Source of the DNA: Mycobacterium sp. WUMAC-067
Lineage (GTDB): Bacteria > Actinomycetota > Actinomycetes > Mycobacteriales > Mycobacteriaceae
Reading direction: 5' to 3'
NCBI RefSeq assembly: GCF_020217485.1
Contig: NZ_JAEKMI010000020.1
Location: 33,140-97,139, forward strand
DNA: 64,000 bases
Below are positions 1 to 12,343 of the stretch, in pieces; position 1 is the stretch's first letter, and each line of letters starts with the position of its first letter. The notes under the pieces are model-generated. The model was not told where the DNA came from and ran no database searches. It was given only the letters and a program-made list of their open reading frames with translations. The position numbers and the translations under genes were made by a program.

Positions 1-1569
1 GGACGGATGGGCTACCGACACCGTGGTGCCGCGGGCGACCGGACCGAGCAGCAGCTCCGTGGCCGGTGTGGCGGGGCCACCGGTGATCACACCCAACATG
101 TTTCGTTCATACTGGCTCCCAACGGGTCCCACGTTCCCCCCGAAATGTGAGGGACCAAACGAGGCCTGCGGAATCCAGGGCGCCTTGGGCGCCACCGGTG
201 CGACCCACGGCTGGTGCGGTTGTGGTGTCGCCGGCGCCCCCGGCGACGGGTTGTCGGGATTCGCGCTGCCGGGAACGGGCGGTGACGGCGTAATCCCCGG
301 GGCCAGCGGGGGATTCGGATCGGTCAAATTGGGAGTCGGGTTGATCAGCGGCGGGCCCACGGCAACCAGGTTTCCGTCCGGACCGATCACGGTGCCCGGC
401 GGCGGAGCCAGATCCTTGGGTGGATGATAGTTCTGCGGCAGCAGCACCTCGGGCAGATCGGGGCGCACCGGGATCAGCGGCGCGGTAAAGCAGCTCGGCC
501 CCTTCAGCTCGCCGTAGTGTGGACAGTCGGCGCGGGTGTAGGTGGAACTGGGCGTGAACGTCAGCATCGCGCGCATGTTGCCCAGATTTGTGTCCGGGTT
601 CCAGACCTGCTCCATGAACTGGTTGGCAAGGTTGTCCAATTTCGTCACTGCGGGCACGAAATTGTTCGACTTCTGCGCCAACACACCGAACACCGGCGTG
701 AAATCGGTGGTGATCCGGATGAGTTGGTCGATGTGGTTGTCGAACGACTGGCGCGTCGTGCCGACCGTGTCGTCCGCACCCGACAGCAGCGAGCTCAGCT
801 GTCCGCGCGTCTCGGCGAATGTCCGCATCGGCTCGACGGCCTGATGCAATGCGTCGAGAAGGTCGGGGGCCGTCTGCGCGAGCCCCGTCGTCGCATCGAG
901 CAGCGCGGACACCGTCGACGGGCCGGTGTCGGTGCTGACGATCGAATTGAGCTGGTCGAGAAGGTGATTCAACTGCGCGCCGGCGTTGAGCAGGCTGACG
1001 CGGCGGTGGTCGGTCGCCGCACCCAGGGCGGCCAGGATCCCCACCGACCTGTCGTCACGGCCGCGCCCCGCGGCGGCCAGCAGGTCGCGCAACTTGCTGA
1101 CCGTCGTCTGGAACAACACGGTCGGCAACCGCTTGTCCTCTGGAATATGCGTGCCCTGGCGGATTTTCGCCCCCGGGCCCTTTTGGTTTGGGGAGCCCAC
1201 CAACTGCACCGACGACACGGCGAACACATTGCTCGGCACCACGCGCGCGGTCACGGCGGCCGGAATCGACTTGGCGTATTCGGGTTTGAGGTCGATGTGG
1301 ACATAGTTGGGTTTGCCGTGCGCGGCCGGGACGACGTCGTCGACCATTCCGACGAGCACGCCGTGATATTTGACGTCCGATTTCTGCGGGAGGCCGTCGC
1401 CCACGTTGACCAGATCGGCAACCACCCGCACGTAATCGTCCAGTCTGCCAGTGGATTTGACCAACATCGCGGCGGTGACCAGGGCGCTGACCACCACGAC
1501 GGCGATGCCGACGCCGAACAGCTGGCGGTCGGAGGGGCCACGTCCGTCGAGCTCAAGGGAATTGGGCAT
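1..1569 (-). CDS. Mce family protein (MceA position), 3' end beyond window
   Basis: Lipid-transport MCE subunit, the substrate-binding tunnel part of an Mce/YrbE importer at the cell envelope. The first 523 codons are in the window with no stop. An N-terminal membrane anchor (about residues 16-37, core FGVGIAVVVVSALVTAAMLV) is followed by the MCE/MlaD domain (about 40-120). The tail is proline-rich from about residue 370 (PPLAPGITPPSPP). The ATG is 23 bases after yrbEB, in the place where mceA always lies in mce operons. Family assignment rests on this fold and the yrbE genes upstream; which mce operon it is cannot be told from here. Confidence 0.88.
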   Translation of the reverse strand, partial: MPNSLELDGRGPSDRQLFGVGIAVVVVSALVTAAMLVKSTGRLDDYVRVVADLVNVGDGLPQKSDVKYHGVLVGMVDDVVPAAHGKPNYVHIDLKPEYAKSIPAAVTARVVPSNVFAVSSVQLVGSPNQKGPGAKIRQGTHIPEDKRLPTVLFQTTVSKLRDLLAAAGRGRDDRSVGILAALGAATDHRRVSLLNAGAQLNHLLDQLNSIVSTDTGPSTVSALLDATTGLAQTAPDLLDALHQAVEPMRTFAETRGQLSSLLSGADDTVGTTRQSFDNHIDQLIRITTDFTPVFGVLAQKSNNFVPAVTKLDNLANQFMEQVWNPDTNLGNMRAMLTFTPSSTYTRADCPHYGELKGPSCFTAPLIPVRPDLPEVLLPQNYHPPKDLAPPPGTVIGPDGNLVAVGPPLINPTPNLTDPNPPLAPGITPSPPVPGSANPDNPSPGAPATPQPHQPWVAPVAPKAPWIPQASFGPSHFGGNVGPVGSQYERNMLGVITGGPATPATELLLGPVARGTTVSVAHPS

Positions 1570-1592
1570 CTTCCACCGACCTTGCCACGGGT

Positions 1593-2456
1593 CTAACCGC
1601 CAAACCTTGCGCCGGAGTCGACGCCCCACAGCGCCATGGTGAGCAGCATGTTCACGATGATCACGACCGTGATGCTGGCCCGCATGCCGTGCCCCGCGGC
1701 GACGCCGACGCCTTCGGGTCCGCCGCTCGCGTAATACCCGTAGTAGCACTGGATCGTCGACGCGATCCACACGAAGATGACGGCCTTGATCAACGAGTAG
1801 ACGATGTCCTGGCCGGCCAGCATCAGCGTGAAGTAGTGCAGGTAGGACCCGGTCGAGCCACCGCTGCCGATCCCCACCACCACTTGCGTGCTCAGGTAGC
1901 CGATCGCCAGGCACGCGGCGTACAGCGGGATGATCGCCACCACCGAGGCGATCAGCCGGGTGGTCACCAGGTAGGGGATCGGGCGGATCGCGATCGACTC
2001 CAACGCGTCGATCTCCTCGGCGATGCGCATGGATCCCAGCTGGGCGGTGAAGCGGCAACCGCCCTGCATGGCGAAGGCCAGCGATGCCATCAACGGCGCC
2101 AGCTCGCGGGTATTGACCAACGAGGAGACGAACCCGGTGGCGGGGCCGAGGCCGAGCAGGTCGAGGAAGTTATAGCCCTCGATGCCGACGAGTGCGCCGA
2201 CCGTCATGCCTAGCACCACCGCCACGCCGGCGGTGCCGCCACCGACCACGATCGAGCCGTTGCCCCAGGTGATGTTCGACAGGAGCCGCAGAAATTCGCC
2301 GCTGTACTGGCGCACGGCGAGCGGCACGGCGACCGCGGCCCGGACGAAGAAGACCAGCAGATGGCCGAGCCGGATGATCGGCACCTTGCCCCTGCGGTAG
2401 AGCCGGACGAGCGGCGTCGAAATCGGTGCGAAAGGCTCATACGCCGAGGCCGTCAC
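1593..2456 (-). CDS. YrbEB/MlaE-type permease of the mce operon
   Basis: Integral membrane permease subunit of the Mce lipid importer, 287 residues, as usual for YrbEB. Several hydrophobic segments are visible, for example around residues 65-90 and 150-250. The MlaE-family core includes the stretch FAMQGGCRFTAQLGSMRIAEE and EIDALESIAIRPI, the conserved cytoplasmic loop thought to contact the ATPase. Start is GTG at 2456, one base after the stop of yrbEA, so translation is probably coupled. It works with yrbEA and the Mce proteins; the ATPase (MceG/MlaF) is normally encoded elsewhere. Confidence 0.93.
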   Translation of the reverse strand: MTASAYEPFAPISTPLVRLYRRGKVPIIRLGHLLVFFVRAAVAVPLAVRQYSGEFLRLLSNITWGNGSIVVGGGTAGVAVVLGMTVGALVGIEGYNFLDLLGLGPATGFVSSLVNTRELAPLMASLAFAMQGGCRFTAQLGSMRIAEEIDALESIAIRPIPYLVTTRLIASVVAIIPLYAACLAIGYLSTQVVVGIGSGGSTGSYLHYFTLMLAGQDIVYSLIKAVIFVWIASTIQCYYGYYASGGPEGVGVAAGHGMRASITVVIIVNMLLTMALWGVDSGARFGG

Positions 2457-2457
2457 G

Positions 2458-3300
2458 TCAGAGCCCCGTCCTGGGCGACAACAGGATGTAGAGCTGGCTG
2501 ATGGCGACGTTGACGATCATCAGCAGCAGGATCGCCTCGACGACGGCGGCGTTCACCGAGTTCGCGACGCCCGTCGGTCCGCCCTTGGTGGACAAGCCTT
2601 TTTGGCTGGACACGACGGCCACGATCGCGCCGAACACGATCGCCTTCAGCAGCGCGAGAATCATGTCGCCGGTCGTCGCGAACGACGCGAACGTCGACAC
2701 GAAGCTGCCCGGCGCGCCGTTCTGGAAGTACACGTTGAACATGTAGCTCGCGAAGAATCCGGCGAAGCACACGACGCCGGTGAGGGCCACACCGATCATC
2801 ACCGCCGCGGCGAAGCGGGGGACGACCAGGCGCCGGATCACCGAGACCCCCATCACCTCCATCGCGTCGGTTTCCTCGCGCATGGTGCGCGAACCGAGAT
2901 CGGCGGTGATGGCCGACCCGACGGCCGACGCCATGAGCACCGCCGCCACCAACGACGCGCCCTGCCGAATGACCGCGAGCCCGCTCGCCGCGCCGGCCAG
3001 CGAGGTGGCGCCGACCTGGCCGGCCAGCAGCGCGAATTGGATGGACAGGGTGACGCTGATCGGCAGCGAGACCAGGATCGTCGGTAGCACCGCGGTGCCG
3101 GCCATGAACGCGCCCTGCCGGACGAATTCGTGCCATTGGAATCGTCCGGTGATCAGGTCGACGAAGAAATATTGAACCGTGCGCACGCCCAGGACGAACT
3201 GTTCGCCCACCGTCGTCAGTGAGGCGACCGGATGACGTCTGACGTACCCGACCGACCAGTTCCGGATGGCGACAACGCCGTCAAGCTGTGCCGTCGTCAT
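2458..3300 (-). CDS. YrbEA/MlaE-type permease, first gene of the mce operon
   Basis: Membrane permease of the Mce lipid importer, 280 residues. Hydrophobic segments run through the protein. The conserved MlaE loop appears as ADLGSRTMREETDAMEVMGV, the counterpart of the EEIDALE loop in the next gene. The ATG at 3300 opens the operon. The 304 bases between it and the divergent TetR gene hold AT-rich palindromes, which suggests local control by that regulator. Order yrbEA-yrbEB-mceA is the standard mce arrangement. Confidence 0.93.
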   Translation of the reverse strand: MTTAQLDGVVAIRNWSVGYVRRHPVASLTTVGEQFVLGVRTVQYFFVDLITGRFQWHEFVRQGAFMAGTAVLPTILVSLPISVTLSIQFALLAGQVGATSLAGAASGLAVIRQGASLVAAVLMASAVGSAITADLGSRTMREETDAMEVMGVSVIRRLVVPRFAAAVMIGVALTGVVCFAGFFASYMFNVYFQNGAPGSFVSTFASFATTGDMILALLKAIVFGAIVAVVSSQKGLSTKGGPTGVANSVNAAVVEAILLLMIVNVAISQLYILLSPRTGL

Positions 3301-3432
3301 AGCGGCGCGACCCGCGGTCGGTCTAGCAAACCCGTGGCACAGGTCATCGCGTACCGGCTACCGCTCATCGGCCCTCTTCCCACCCCTAAGTCCTGAGCGC
3401 CGAGCAGAGGCCGTTGGGTAGCCGTTGGGACC

Positions 3433-3450
3433 CTATTTTTATTAAAATAG
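3433..3450. promoter_or_regulatory. AT-rich palindrome between yrbEA and tetR
   Basis: CTATTTTTATTAAAATAG: 7-base arms CTATTTT/AAAATAG around TATT. It stands out in GC-rich DNA and lies in the divergent intergenic region, so it is a candidate operator or promoter element for the TetR gene and the mce operon. Binding is inference. Confidence 0.45.
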
Positions 3451-3497
3451 TGTCAACAAGCGCCAAGGCTCTGCAGTTCATCGGTGTGTGCTGCATC

Positions 3498-3540
3498 ACA
3501 CTAGCCTATTTGATAGGGACTTTCAATAGTGTAGAGTCCC
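3498..3540. promoter_or_regulatory. Nested inverted repeats upstream of tetR
   Basis: Three inverted repeats overlap here: CCTAT-TTG-ATAGG (3505-3517), ACACTA/TAGTGT (3498-3503 with 3527-3532) and GGGACT/AGTCCC (3516-3521 with 3535-3540). They end 64 bases before the TetR start codon. An operator, or a leader hairpin in the tetR transcript, are both possible. The rest of 3301-3604 shows no gene. Confidence 0.4.
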
Positions 3541-3604
3541 TCATCTGAGATCGTCGCTGGACGGCATCGCGGGGTTCTAATGTCGGATTGACGAAGGTGA
3601 TGGC

Positions 3605-4207
3605 ATGCCCTCAGCAAACACCGGTTCGTTGCGGGACCGACGCCGTGCTGAGCTGCTTTCCCAGATCCAGCAGACCGCGCACCAGCTCTTCGCCGAGCGG
3701 GGCTTCGAGGCGGTGACGACCGAGGACATCGCGTCGGCCGCCGGGGTCTCCATCAGCACGTATTTCCGGTATGCGCCCACCAAGGAGGGCCTGCTCGTCG
3801 ATCCCGTTCGGGAGGCGGCCGCCGAGATCGTGGGTTCGTACAGCGCCCGGCCGCCCCACGAGTCACCGGTCGAAGCATTGATCCAGCTGTTCGTCACGCA
3901 CGCCAGGGATGTCAGCAACGTCGCCAACCTCGATACCTGGCGTCACGCCGTCGCCACCGCGCCCCACCTGTTGAGCAAATCCGTCTTGGTCAGCGAAACC
4001 GATCACGGCACGCTGATCGAGCAAGTCGCTCACCGGATGGGTGTCGATGCGCGGGGCGACATTCGACCCGCGTTGTTGGTCCACACCAGTTTGGCCACAG
4101 TCCAATTCGTCCTCGACGGGTGGCTGTCCTCGGATATCGGCGAAAGCCCGGCTTTTCACGAACAATTGGAACAAGCGCTGCGGCTCACTCTCGCCGGATT
4201 CGACTGA
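3605..4207 (+). CDS. TetR family transcriptional regulator, divergent from mce operon
   Basis: DNA-binding regulator of 200 residues, normal for TetR. The N-terminal helix-turn-helix lies at about residues 15-62 ([20 protein letters not shown], then [20 protein letters not shown]). The C-terminal part is a helical ligand-binding domain of unrecognised specificity. ATG at 3605 follows GAAGGTG at a suitable distance. Divergent position to yrbEA suggests it regulates the mce operon and itself through the palindromes at 3433-3540. The effector may be a lipid taken up by the system, which is inference. Confidence 0.9.
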   Translation: MPSANTGSLRDRRRAELLSQIQQTAHQLFAERGFEAVTTEDIASAAGVSISTYFRYAPTKEGLLVDPVREAAAEIVGSYSARPPHESPVEALIQLFVTHARDVSNVANLDTWRHAVATAPHLLSKSVLVSETDHGTLIEQVAHRMGVDARGDIRPALLVHTSLATVQFVLDGWLSSDIGESPAFHEQLEQALRLTLAGFD

Positions 4208-4253
4208 ACCGGGCGGCCCCGACCGAAACCGCCGTGACTTTGCCGACCGCCGC

Positions 4254-5392
<1,139 letters not shown>

Positions 5393-5511
5393 TTGCACAC
5401 GCGGTGCGACCGCCGCGGCTGTGTTAGCGTCCGCCTCGGGGGATTGCCCGGGTTGGCGTGTGGGCCGTCCCTGAAAAGGTCGCCGGCTGTTTCGTCCTCC
5501 AGGAGGTCTTC

Positions 5512-6030
5512 GTGACTCACGCGCTTGTTGTGTTGCTGGCTTTGTTGATTGGCGTCGTTGCCGGGCTGCGTTCGCTGACGGCGCCCGCCGTGGTCGCCTG
5601 GGCCGCCGCCCCCGCTCTTCTTGGTTGGATCGACCTGCACGGCACCTGGGCGTCCTGGATGGGAAGCATCGTCGCGGTGGTGGTCTTCACCGTCCTCGCC
5701 GTCGGCGAACTGATCAACGACAAGCTGCCCAAGACCCCGGCCCGCACGGCGACGCCGATCTTCGCGGCCCGCATCGTCACGGGCGGTCTCGCGGGGGCGG
5801 CGCTGGGCGCCTGGCCGCACTGGACGTTTACCGCGCTCGGCGCCGGCGTCATCGGCGCGGTGCTCGGCACCCTCGGCGGCTACCAGGCGCGCAAGCGGCT
5901 GGCCGCGGTGGCGGGCAAGGACCTGCCCATCGCGCTGCTCGAGGACGCGGTCGCGATCGTCGGGGGATTCGTCATCGTGGCGGTGACGGGCCACGTGCTG
6001 ACGGAGTACCTGCTGACGGCGGTTAAGTGA
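5512..6030 (+). CDS. DUF4126 family membrane protein (Rv2120c-like)
   Basis: Small integral membrane protein of 172 residues with no known biochemical role. Hydrophobic helices cover most of the chain (for example VVLLALLIGVVAGL at the N terminus and IVGGFVIVAVTGHVL near the C terminus), with glycine-rich segments typical of DUF4126. GTG 5512 is preferred because AGGAGG lies at 5501-5506, five bases upstream. It follows hisG as in M. tuberculosis. Its stop overlaps the next start in GTGA, so it is co-translated with the flavoprotein. Confidence 0.85.
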   Translation: MTHALVVLLALLIGVVAGLRSLTAPAVVAWAAAPALLGWIDLHGTWASWMGSIVAVVVFTVLAVGELINDKLPKTPARTATPIFAARIVTGGLAGAALGAWPHWTFTALGAGVIGAVLGTLGGYQARKRLAAVAGKDLPIALLEDAVAIVGGFVIVAVTGHVLTEYLLTAVK

Positions 6031-7397
6031 CAGAACATTTCGACGCGATCATCGTCGGCGCGGGCCAGGCGGGCCCGCCGTTGGCGGGGCGGCTGACGGC
6101 AGCCGGGCAGCGCGTCGCGGTCGTCGAACGCAAACTGATTGGCGGCACCTGCGTCAACACCGGATGCATCCCGACCAAGACGCTGGTGGCCTCCGCCCAC
6201 GCCGCCCACCTGGCGCGGCGCGGCGCGGACTACGGCGTCGGCACCGGCGAGATCAGCGTGGACATGGCGAAAGTCAAGGCCCGCAAGGACGAGATCATGC
6301 TGGGCGATCGCAAGGGCGTCGAAGATTGGCTCGAGGGCATGGACGACTGCACCGTCGTTCGTGGGCACGCCGTGTTCGAGGATCCGCACACCGTGCGGGT
6401 CGGTGACGACGTGCTGCGCGCCGAGCGCATCTTCCTCAACGTCGGCGGCCGCGCCGTGGTGCCCGACATTCCGGGCCTGGACGAGGTCGAGTTCCTCACC
6501 AACGTGTCCATCCTCGAACTCGACACGCTGCCAACGCATCTCGTCATCGTGGGGGGTAGCTACATCGCGCTGGAGTTCGCGCAGATGTACCGGCGCTTCG
6601 GGGCGCGGGTGACGGTGGTGGAGCGTGGCCCGCGGTTGGCGTCCCGCGAAGACGAGGACGTCTCGGCCACCATCGAAGACATCTTGCGAGCCGAGGGCAT
6701 CGACATCATCGTCGGTGCTGATGACATGCGAATCACCAAGACCGACAACGGGTTTGAGATCACCCCCCGCGACGGCGCCGCTCCCGTCCGGGGGAGTCAC
6801 CTGCTGCTGGCGGTCGGCCGGCGCCCCAACACCGACGACCTGGGCCTGGAAGCCGCCGGTGTGCGGACCGACGCCCACGGCTACATCGTGGTCGACGACC
6901 AGCTCAAGACCAGCGTCGAGCACATCTGGGCGATGGGCGACTGCAACGGCAGGGGCGCGTTCACCCACACGTCATACAACGACTTCGAGATCGTCGCCGC
7001 CAATCTGCTCGATGACGACCCGCGGCGGGTGAGCGACCGCATCACCACCTATGCGCTCTACATCGACCCGCCGCTGGGCCGCGCCGGCCTGACCGTCGAT
7101 CAGGTTCGCGCGTCGGGACGCAAGGCGCTCGTCGGCAAGCGGCCGATGACCAGGGTCGGCCGGGCGGTCGAAAAGGGTGAGACACAAGGCTTCATGAAAG
7201 TCGTGGTCGACGCCGAAACCGAGGAGATCCTGGGGGCCGCCATCTTTGGGGTCGGCGGCGACGAGGCCATTCACTGCATCCTGGACGTCATGTCGGCCAA
7301 CGCGCCCTACACCACGCTCTCACGCACCATGCACATCCATCCCACGGTCAGCGAGCTCATTCCGACCGTGCTGCAGGAGATGTCGGCGCTCGACTAG
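6027..7397 (+). CDS. FAD-dependent pyridine nucleotide-disulfide oxidoreductase, MerA-like
   Basis: Class I flavoprotein disulfide reductase, 456 residues. The FAD-binding motif GAGQAG lies at about residues 11-16. The redox-active pair is C42 and C47 in GGTCVNTGCIPTK. The NAD(P) Rossmann motif is VGGSYIALEFAQ, a second FAD site is IWAMGDCNG, and the C-terminal interface carries HIHPTVSELIPT with the catalytic His and Glu. The N-terminal HMA domain and C-terminal cysteine pair of true mercuric reductase are absent, so mercury reduction is doubtful and the substrate is unknown. I do not recall this gene at the equivalent M. tuberculosis locus. Confidence 0.9.
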   Translation: MTEHFDAIIVGAGQAGPPLAGRLTAAGQRVAVVERKLIGGTCVNTGCIPTKTLVASAHAAHLARRGADYGVGTGEISVDMAKVKARKDEIMLGDRKGVEDWLEGMDDCTVVRGHAVFEDPHTVRVGDDVLRAERIFLNVGGRAVVPDIPGLDEVEFLTNVSILELDTLPTHLVIVGGSYIALEFAQMYRRFGARVTVVERGPRLASREDEDVSATIEDILRAEGIDIIVGADDMRITKTDNGFEITPRDGAAPVRGSHLLLAVGRRPNTDDLGLEAAGVRTDAHGYIVVDDQLKTSVEHIWAMGDCNGRGAFTHTSYNDFEIVAANLLDDDPRRVSDRITTYALYIDPPLGRAGLTVDQVRASGRKALVGKRPMTRVGRAVEKGETQGFMKVVVDAETEEILGAAIFGVGGDEAIHCILDVMSANAPYTTLSRTMHIHPTVSELIPTVLQEMSALD

Positions 7398-7401
7398 ACT
7401 G

Positions 7402-9514
<2,113 letters not shown>

Positions 9515-9522
9515 TCCGCGGG

Positions 9523-10161
9523 TCAACCTGGCGGGTTCTGGGAGGGAGCGGGTTCGGGCGGGGGCGGCGGCGGGGCCGGTGGCGCGGGGGATTCCGGGGG
9601 CGGCGGTGCGGGTTCGGGCGGGCCCGCGGGAGCTCCGGACGTCGGGGCCGCCGACGACTTGCCCAGGGCCAGCAGCATTTCGGCGGTGCGCCGGGAGAGC
9701 TGCCAGCCGCCTTGGAAGGGTGCGAACTCCATCGGGAAGGTGAAGTTGGCGTTGTTGGCCTGGGCGGTGTGGACGGCGATGCTGGCCTTCACATTCGACG
9801 GGTTCTTGTCCGACCACGCGATGTCGTTCGCGGCGAATGTCATGGGCAGGTAGCCGTTGTCCCGCAAGGCGTTGGTGAATTTGTCCAGCGTGGCCGCGCT
9901 CTCCGGCGTGGCGCCCTCCACCAGGCTCACCTTGGCGTCGCCGGGGACGTTCGGATCGGCCAGCCGGGCGAGGACGTCGGTGAGTGCTTCGGGGGGTGGT
10001 AGGGGAGCCGTGACGGGCGCGGCAACTGGACTGGACGTGGCCGGTGGCAGCGAAGAGACGGTCGACGACTCGCTCGCAGGGTGCTTCGACGAACACGCGG
10101 CGAGCCCGACCGCCGCCAGGACGGTGGCGGTGCTGAGCGCTACGGACAGTGGTCGGTGCAT
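9523..10161 (-). CDS. lppK: Probable lipoprotein LppK
   Basis: Exported lipoprotein of 212 residues, somewhat longer than Rv2116 (about 189). A signal peptide ends in the lipobox LAAC (VGLAAC, lipidated Cys at about residue 23), so it should be processed by Lgt, LspA and Lnt and anchored to the membrane. A serine/proline-rich linker precedes a globular region (about residues 58-165). The C terminus is a low-complexity proline/glutamate tail ([15 protein letters not shown]) that may account for the extra length. Role unknown. Divergent from mpa. Confidence 0.9.
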   Translation of the reverse strand: MHRPLSVALSTATVLAAVGLAACSSKHPASESSTVSSLPPATSSPVAAPVTAPLPPPEALTDVLARLADPNVPGDAKVSLVEGATPESAATLDKFTNALRDNGYLPMTFAANDIAWSDKNPSNVKASIAVHTAQANNANFTFPMEFAPFQGGWQLSRRTAEMLLALGKSSAAPTSGAPAGPPEPAPPPPESPAPPAPPPPPPEPAPSQNPPG

Positions 10162-10479
10162 CCAGTCGGTCGGCCGGCTAGGCGGCGCTGGCCGCTTCGG
10201 GTGGGAGCGATGTCGCTAAGGTCGGGCCGATGGGTGCAACTGAAGTCACACCGGCGGCGCCGACGGTGACTGCGACGCGAGGCGAGCCTGTGGCGAGGCT
10301 CTTTGCGGTCACTCTGCCACCTCCCAAGGCCCTTTCGATCATCACGATTAGTGGCCGAGATTACCAGCGTGACGAAAATCTTAACTTTTCGTGGGTATTT
10401 GACTACGCACATCAATCGTCAATCGCCGGTAGCGTTGAAGTATCCGCCGCGCCAATTCGGGGTGGGAAAGGAGCGCAAG
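10162..10479. other. Divergent intergenic region lppK / mpa
   Basis: 318 bases without a convincing gene. The mpa-proximal half is AT-richer than the surroundings. It contains an inverted repeat at 10372-10392 and a TTGACT at 10399-10404 that could serve as a -35 element, though no well-spaced -10 is evident. The mpa Shine-Dalgarno (GGAAAGGAG) ends the region. Confidence 0.6.
10372..10392. promoter_or_regulatory. Inverted repeat upstream of mpa
   Basis: Perfect 7-base arms ACGAAAA and TTTTCGT separated by TCTTAAC, about 88 bases upstream of the mpa start. Its composition contrasts with the flanks and it may be an operator for the proteasome ATPase gene. No regulator is indicated by the sequence. 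Confidence 0.35.
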
Positions 10480-12309
10480 ATGGGTAGCTCAGAGCGTTCT
10501 GAAGCATTCGGAACCCCCCACGAATCAGACATGTCCAGCGCCGACGAGGCCGAGTTGGAGCAATTACGCCGTGAGGCCGCGATGTTGCGCGAGCAACTCG
10601 ATCATGCGGTCGGCACGCAAGGCGGCGCCCGCTCCGCCCGCGATGTGCATCAGCTTGAAGCGCGCATCGACTCCCTCGCCTCCCGCAACTCGAAGTTGAT
10701 GGAGACCCTCAAAGAGGCCCGCCAGCAACTGCTGGCGTTGCGTGAGGAAGTCGACCGGCTGGGGCAGCCGCCCAGCGGCTACGGTGTGCTGCTCGGGGCG
10801 CACGAGGACGACACGGTCGACGTGTTCACGTCCGGCCGCAAGATGCGCCTGACGTGCTCGCCGAACATCGAAGTCGGGCTGCTGCGCAAGGGCCAGACCG
10901 TTCGCCTCAACGAGGCTCTCACCGTCGTGGAAGCGGGCACGTTCGAGTCGGTCGGCGAGATCTCCACGCTGCGTGAGCTCTTGGCCGACGGGCACCGGGC
11001 ACTGGTCGTCGGCCACGCCGACGAGGAACGCATCGTCTGGCTCGCCGAGCCGCTGGTCGCCGAGAACCTGCCCGACGGTCATCCCGACGCTCTCAACGAC
11101 GACACCCGGCCCCGCAAGCTGCGCCCGGGCGACTCGCTGCTGGTCGACACCAAGGCCGGCTACGCCTTCGAGCGCATCCCCAAGGCCGAGGTCGAGGACC
11201 TGGTGCTCGAAGAGGTGCCCGATGTCAGCTACCTGGACATCGGCGGCCTGACCCGCCAGATCGAGCAGATCCGCGACGCCGTGGAGCTGCCCTTCCTGCA
11301 CAAGGAGCTGTACCGGGAGTACGCGCTGCGTCCGCCCAAGGGTGTGCTGCTCTACGGTCCGCCCGGTTGCGGTAAGACGCTGATCGCCAAGGCGGTCGCG
11401 AACTCGTTGGCCAAAAAGATGGCCGAGGTGCGCGGCGACGACGCCCGCGAGGCCAAGTCGTACTTCTTGAACATCAAGGGCCCCGAGCTGCTGAACAAGT
11501 TCGTCGGCGAGACCGAGCGCCACATCCGGCTGATTTTCCAGCGCGCCCGCGAGAAGGCGTCGGAAGGCACACCGGTGATCGTGTTCTTCGACGAGATGGA
11601 CTCGATATTCCGCACCCGTGGCACCGGGGTGTCCTCGGACGTCGAGACGACGGTGGTCCCGCAGCTGCTCAGCGAGATCGACGGTGTGGAGGGACTGGAG
11701 AACGTCATCGTGATCGGCGCCTCCAACCGCGAGGATATGATCGACCCCGCCATCCTGCGGCCCGGGCGCCTCGACGTGAAGATCAAGATCGAGCGGCCGG
11801 ATGCCGAAGCGGCGCAAGACATCTTCTCGAAGTACCTGACCGAGGCGCTGCCGCTGCACGCCGACGACCTCGCCGAGTTCGGTGGTGACCGCACCACCTG
11901 CATCAAGGCGATGATCGAAAAGGTCGTCGAGCGGATGTACGCCGAGATCGACGACAACCGGTTCCTGGAGGTCACCTACGCCAACGGTGACAAGGAAGTC
12001 ATGTACTTCAAGGACTTCAACTCCGGGGCGATGATCCAGAACGTCGTCGACCGGGCGAAGAAGAACGCGATCAAGTCGGTGCTGGAAACCGGTCAACCGG
12101 GCCTGCGCATCCAGCATCTGCTCGACTCGATCGTCGACGAGTTCGCCGAGAACGAGGACCTGCCCAACACCACCAACCCCGATGACTGGGCGCGGATTTC
12201 GGGCAAGAAGGGCGAGCGGATCGTCTACATCCGCACGCTGGTCACCGGCAAGAGCTCGAGCGCGTCGCGGGCCATCGACACCGAGTCGAACCTGGGTCAG
12301 TACTTGTAA
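10480..12309 (+). CDS. mpa: Mycobacterial proteasomal ATPase (ARC/Mpa)
   Basis: AAA+ hexameric unfoldase that recognises pupylated proteins and feeds them to the 20S proteasome. The 609 residues equal the M. tuberculosis length. An N-terminal coiled coil (about 20-90) binds Pup, followed by tandem OB folds (about 95-245). The AAA domain has Walker A GPPGCGKT (293-300), Walker [10 protein letters not shown] and the arginine-finger region. The chain ends GQYL, the tail that docks into the proteasome alpha ring. ATG 10480 has a strong Shine-Dalgarno (GGAAAGGAG). Two uncharacterised genes separate it from dop. Confidence 0.98.
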   Translation: MGSSERSEAFGTPHESDMSSADEAELEQLRREAAMLREQLDHAVGTQGGARSARDVHQLEARIDSLASRNSKLMETLKEARQQLLALREEVDRLGQPPSGYGVLLGAHEDDTVDVFTSGRKMRLTCSPNIEVGLLRKGQTVRLNEALTVVEAGTFESVGEISTLRELLADGHRALVVGHADEERIVWLAEPLVAENLPDGHPDALNDDTRPRKLRPGDSLLVDTKAGYAFERIPKAEVEDLVLEEVPDVSYLDIGGLTRQIEQIRDAVELPFLHKELYREYALRPPKGVLLYGPPGCGKTLIAKAVANSLAKKMAEVRGDDAREAKSYFLNIKGPELLNKFVGETERHIRLIFQRAREKASEGTPVIVFFDEMDSIFRTRGTGVSSDVETTVVPQLLSEIDGVEGLENVIVIGASNREDMIDPAILRPGRLDVKIKIERPDAEAAQDIFSKYLTEALPLHADDLAEFGGDRTTCIKAMIEKVVERMYAEIDDNRFLEVTYANGDKEVMYFKDFNSGAMIQNVVDRAKKNAIKSVLETGQPGLRIQHLLDSIVDEFAENEDLPNTTNPDDWARISGKKGERIVYIRTLVTGKSSSASRAIDTESNLGQYL

Positions 12310-12343
12310 ACATTTGTCGGCGCAACCGGCTAGCGTCGCACCC

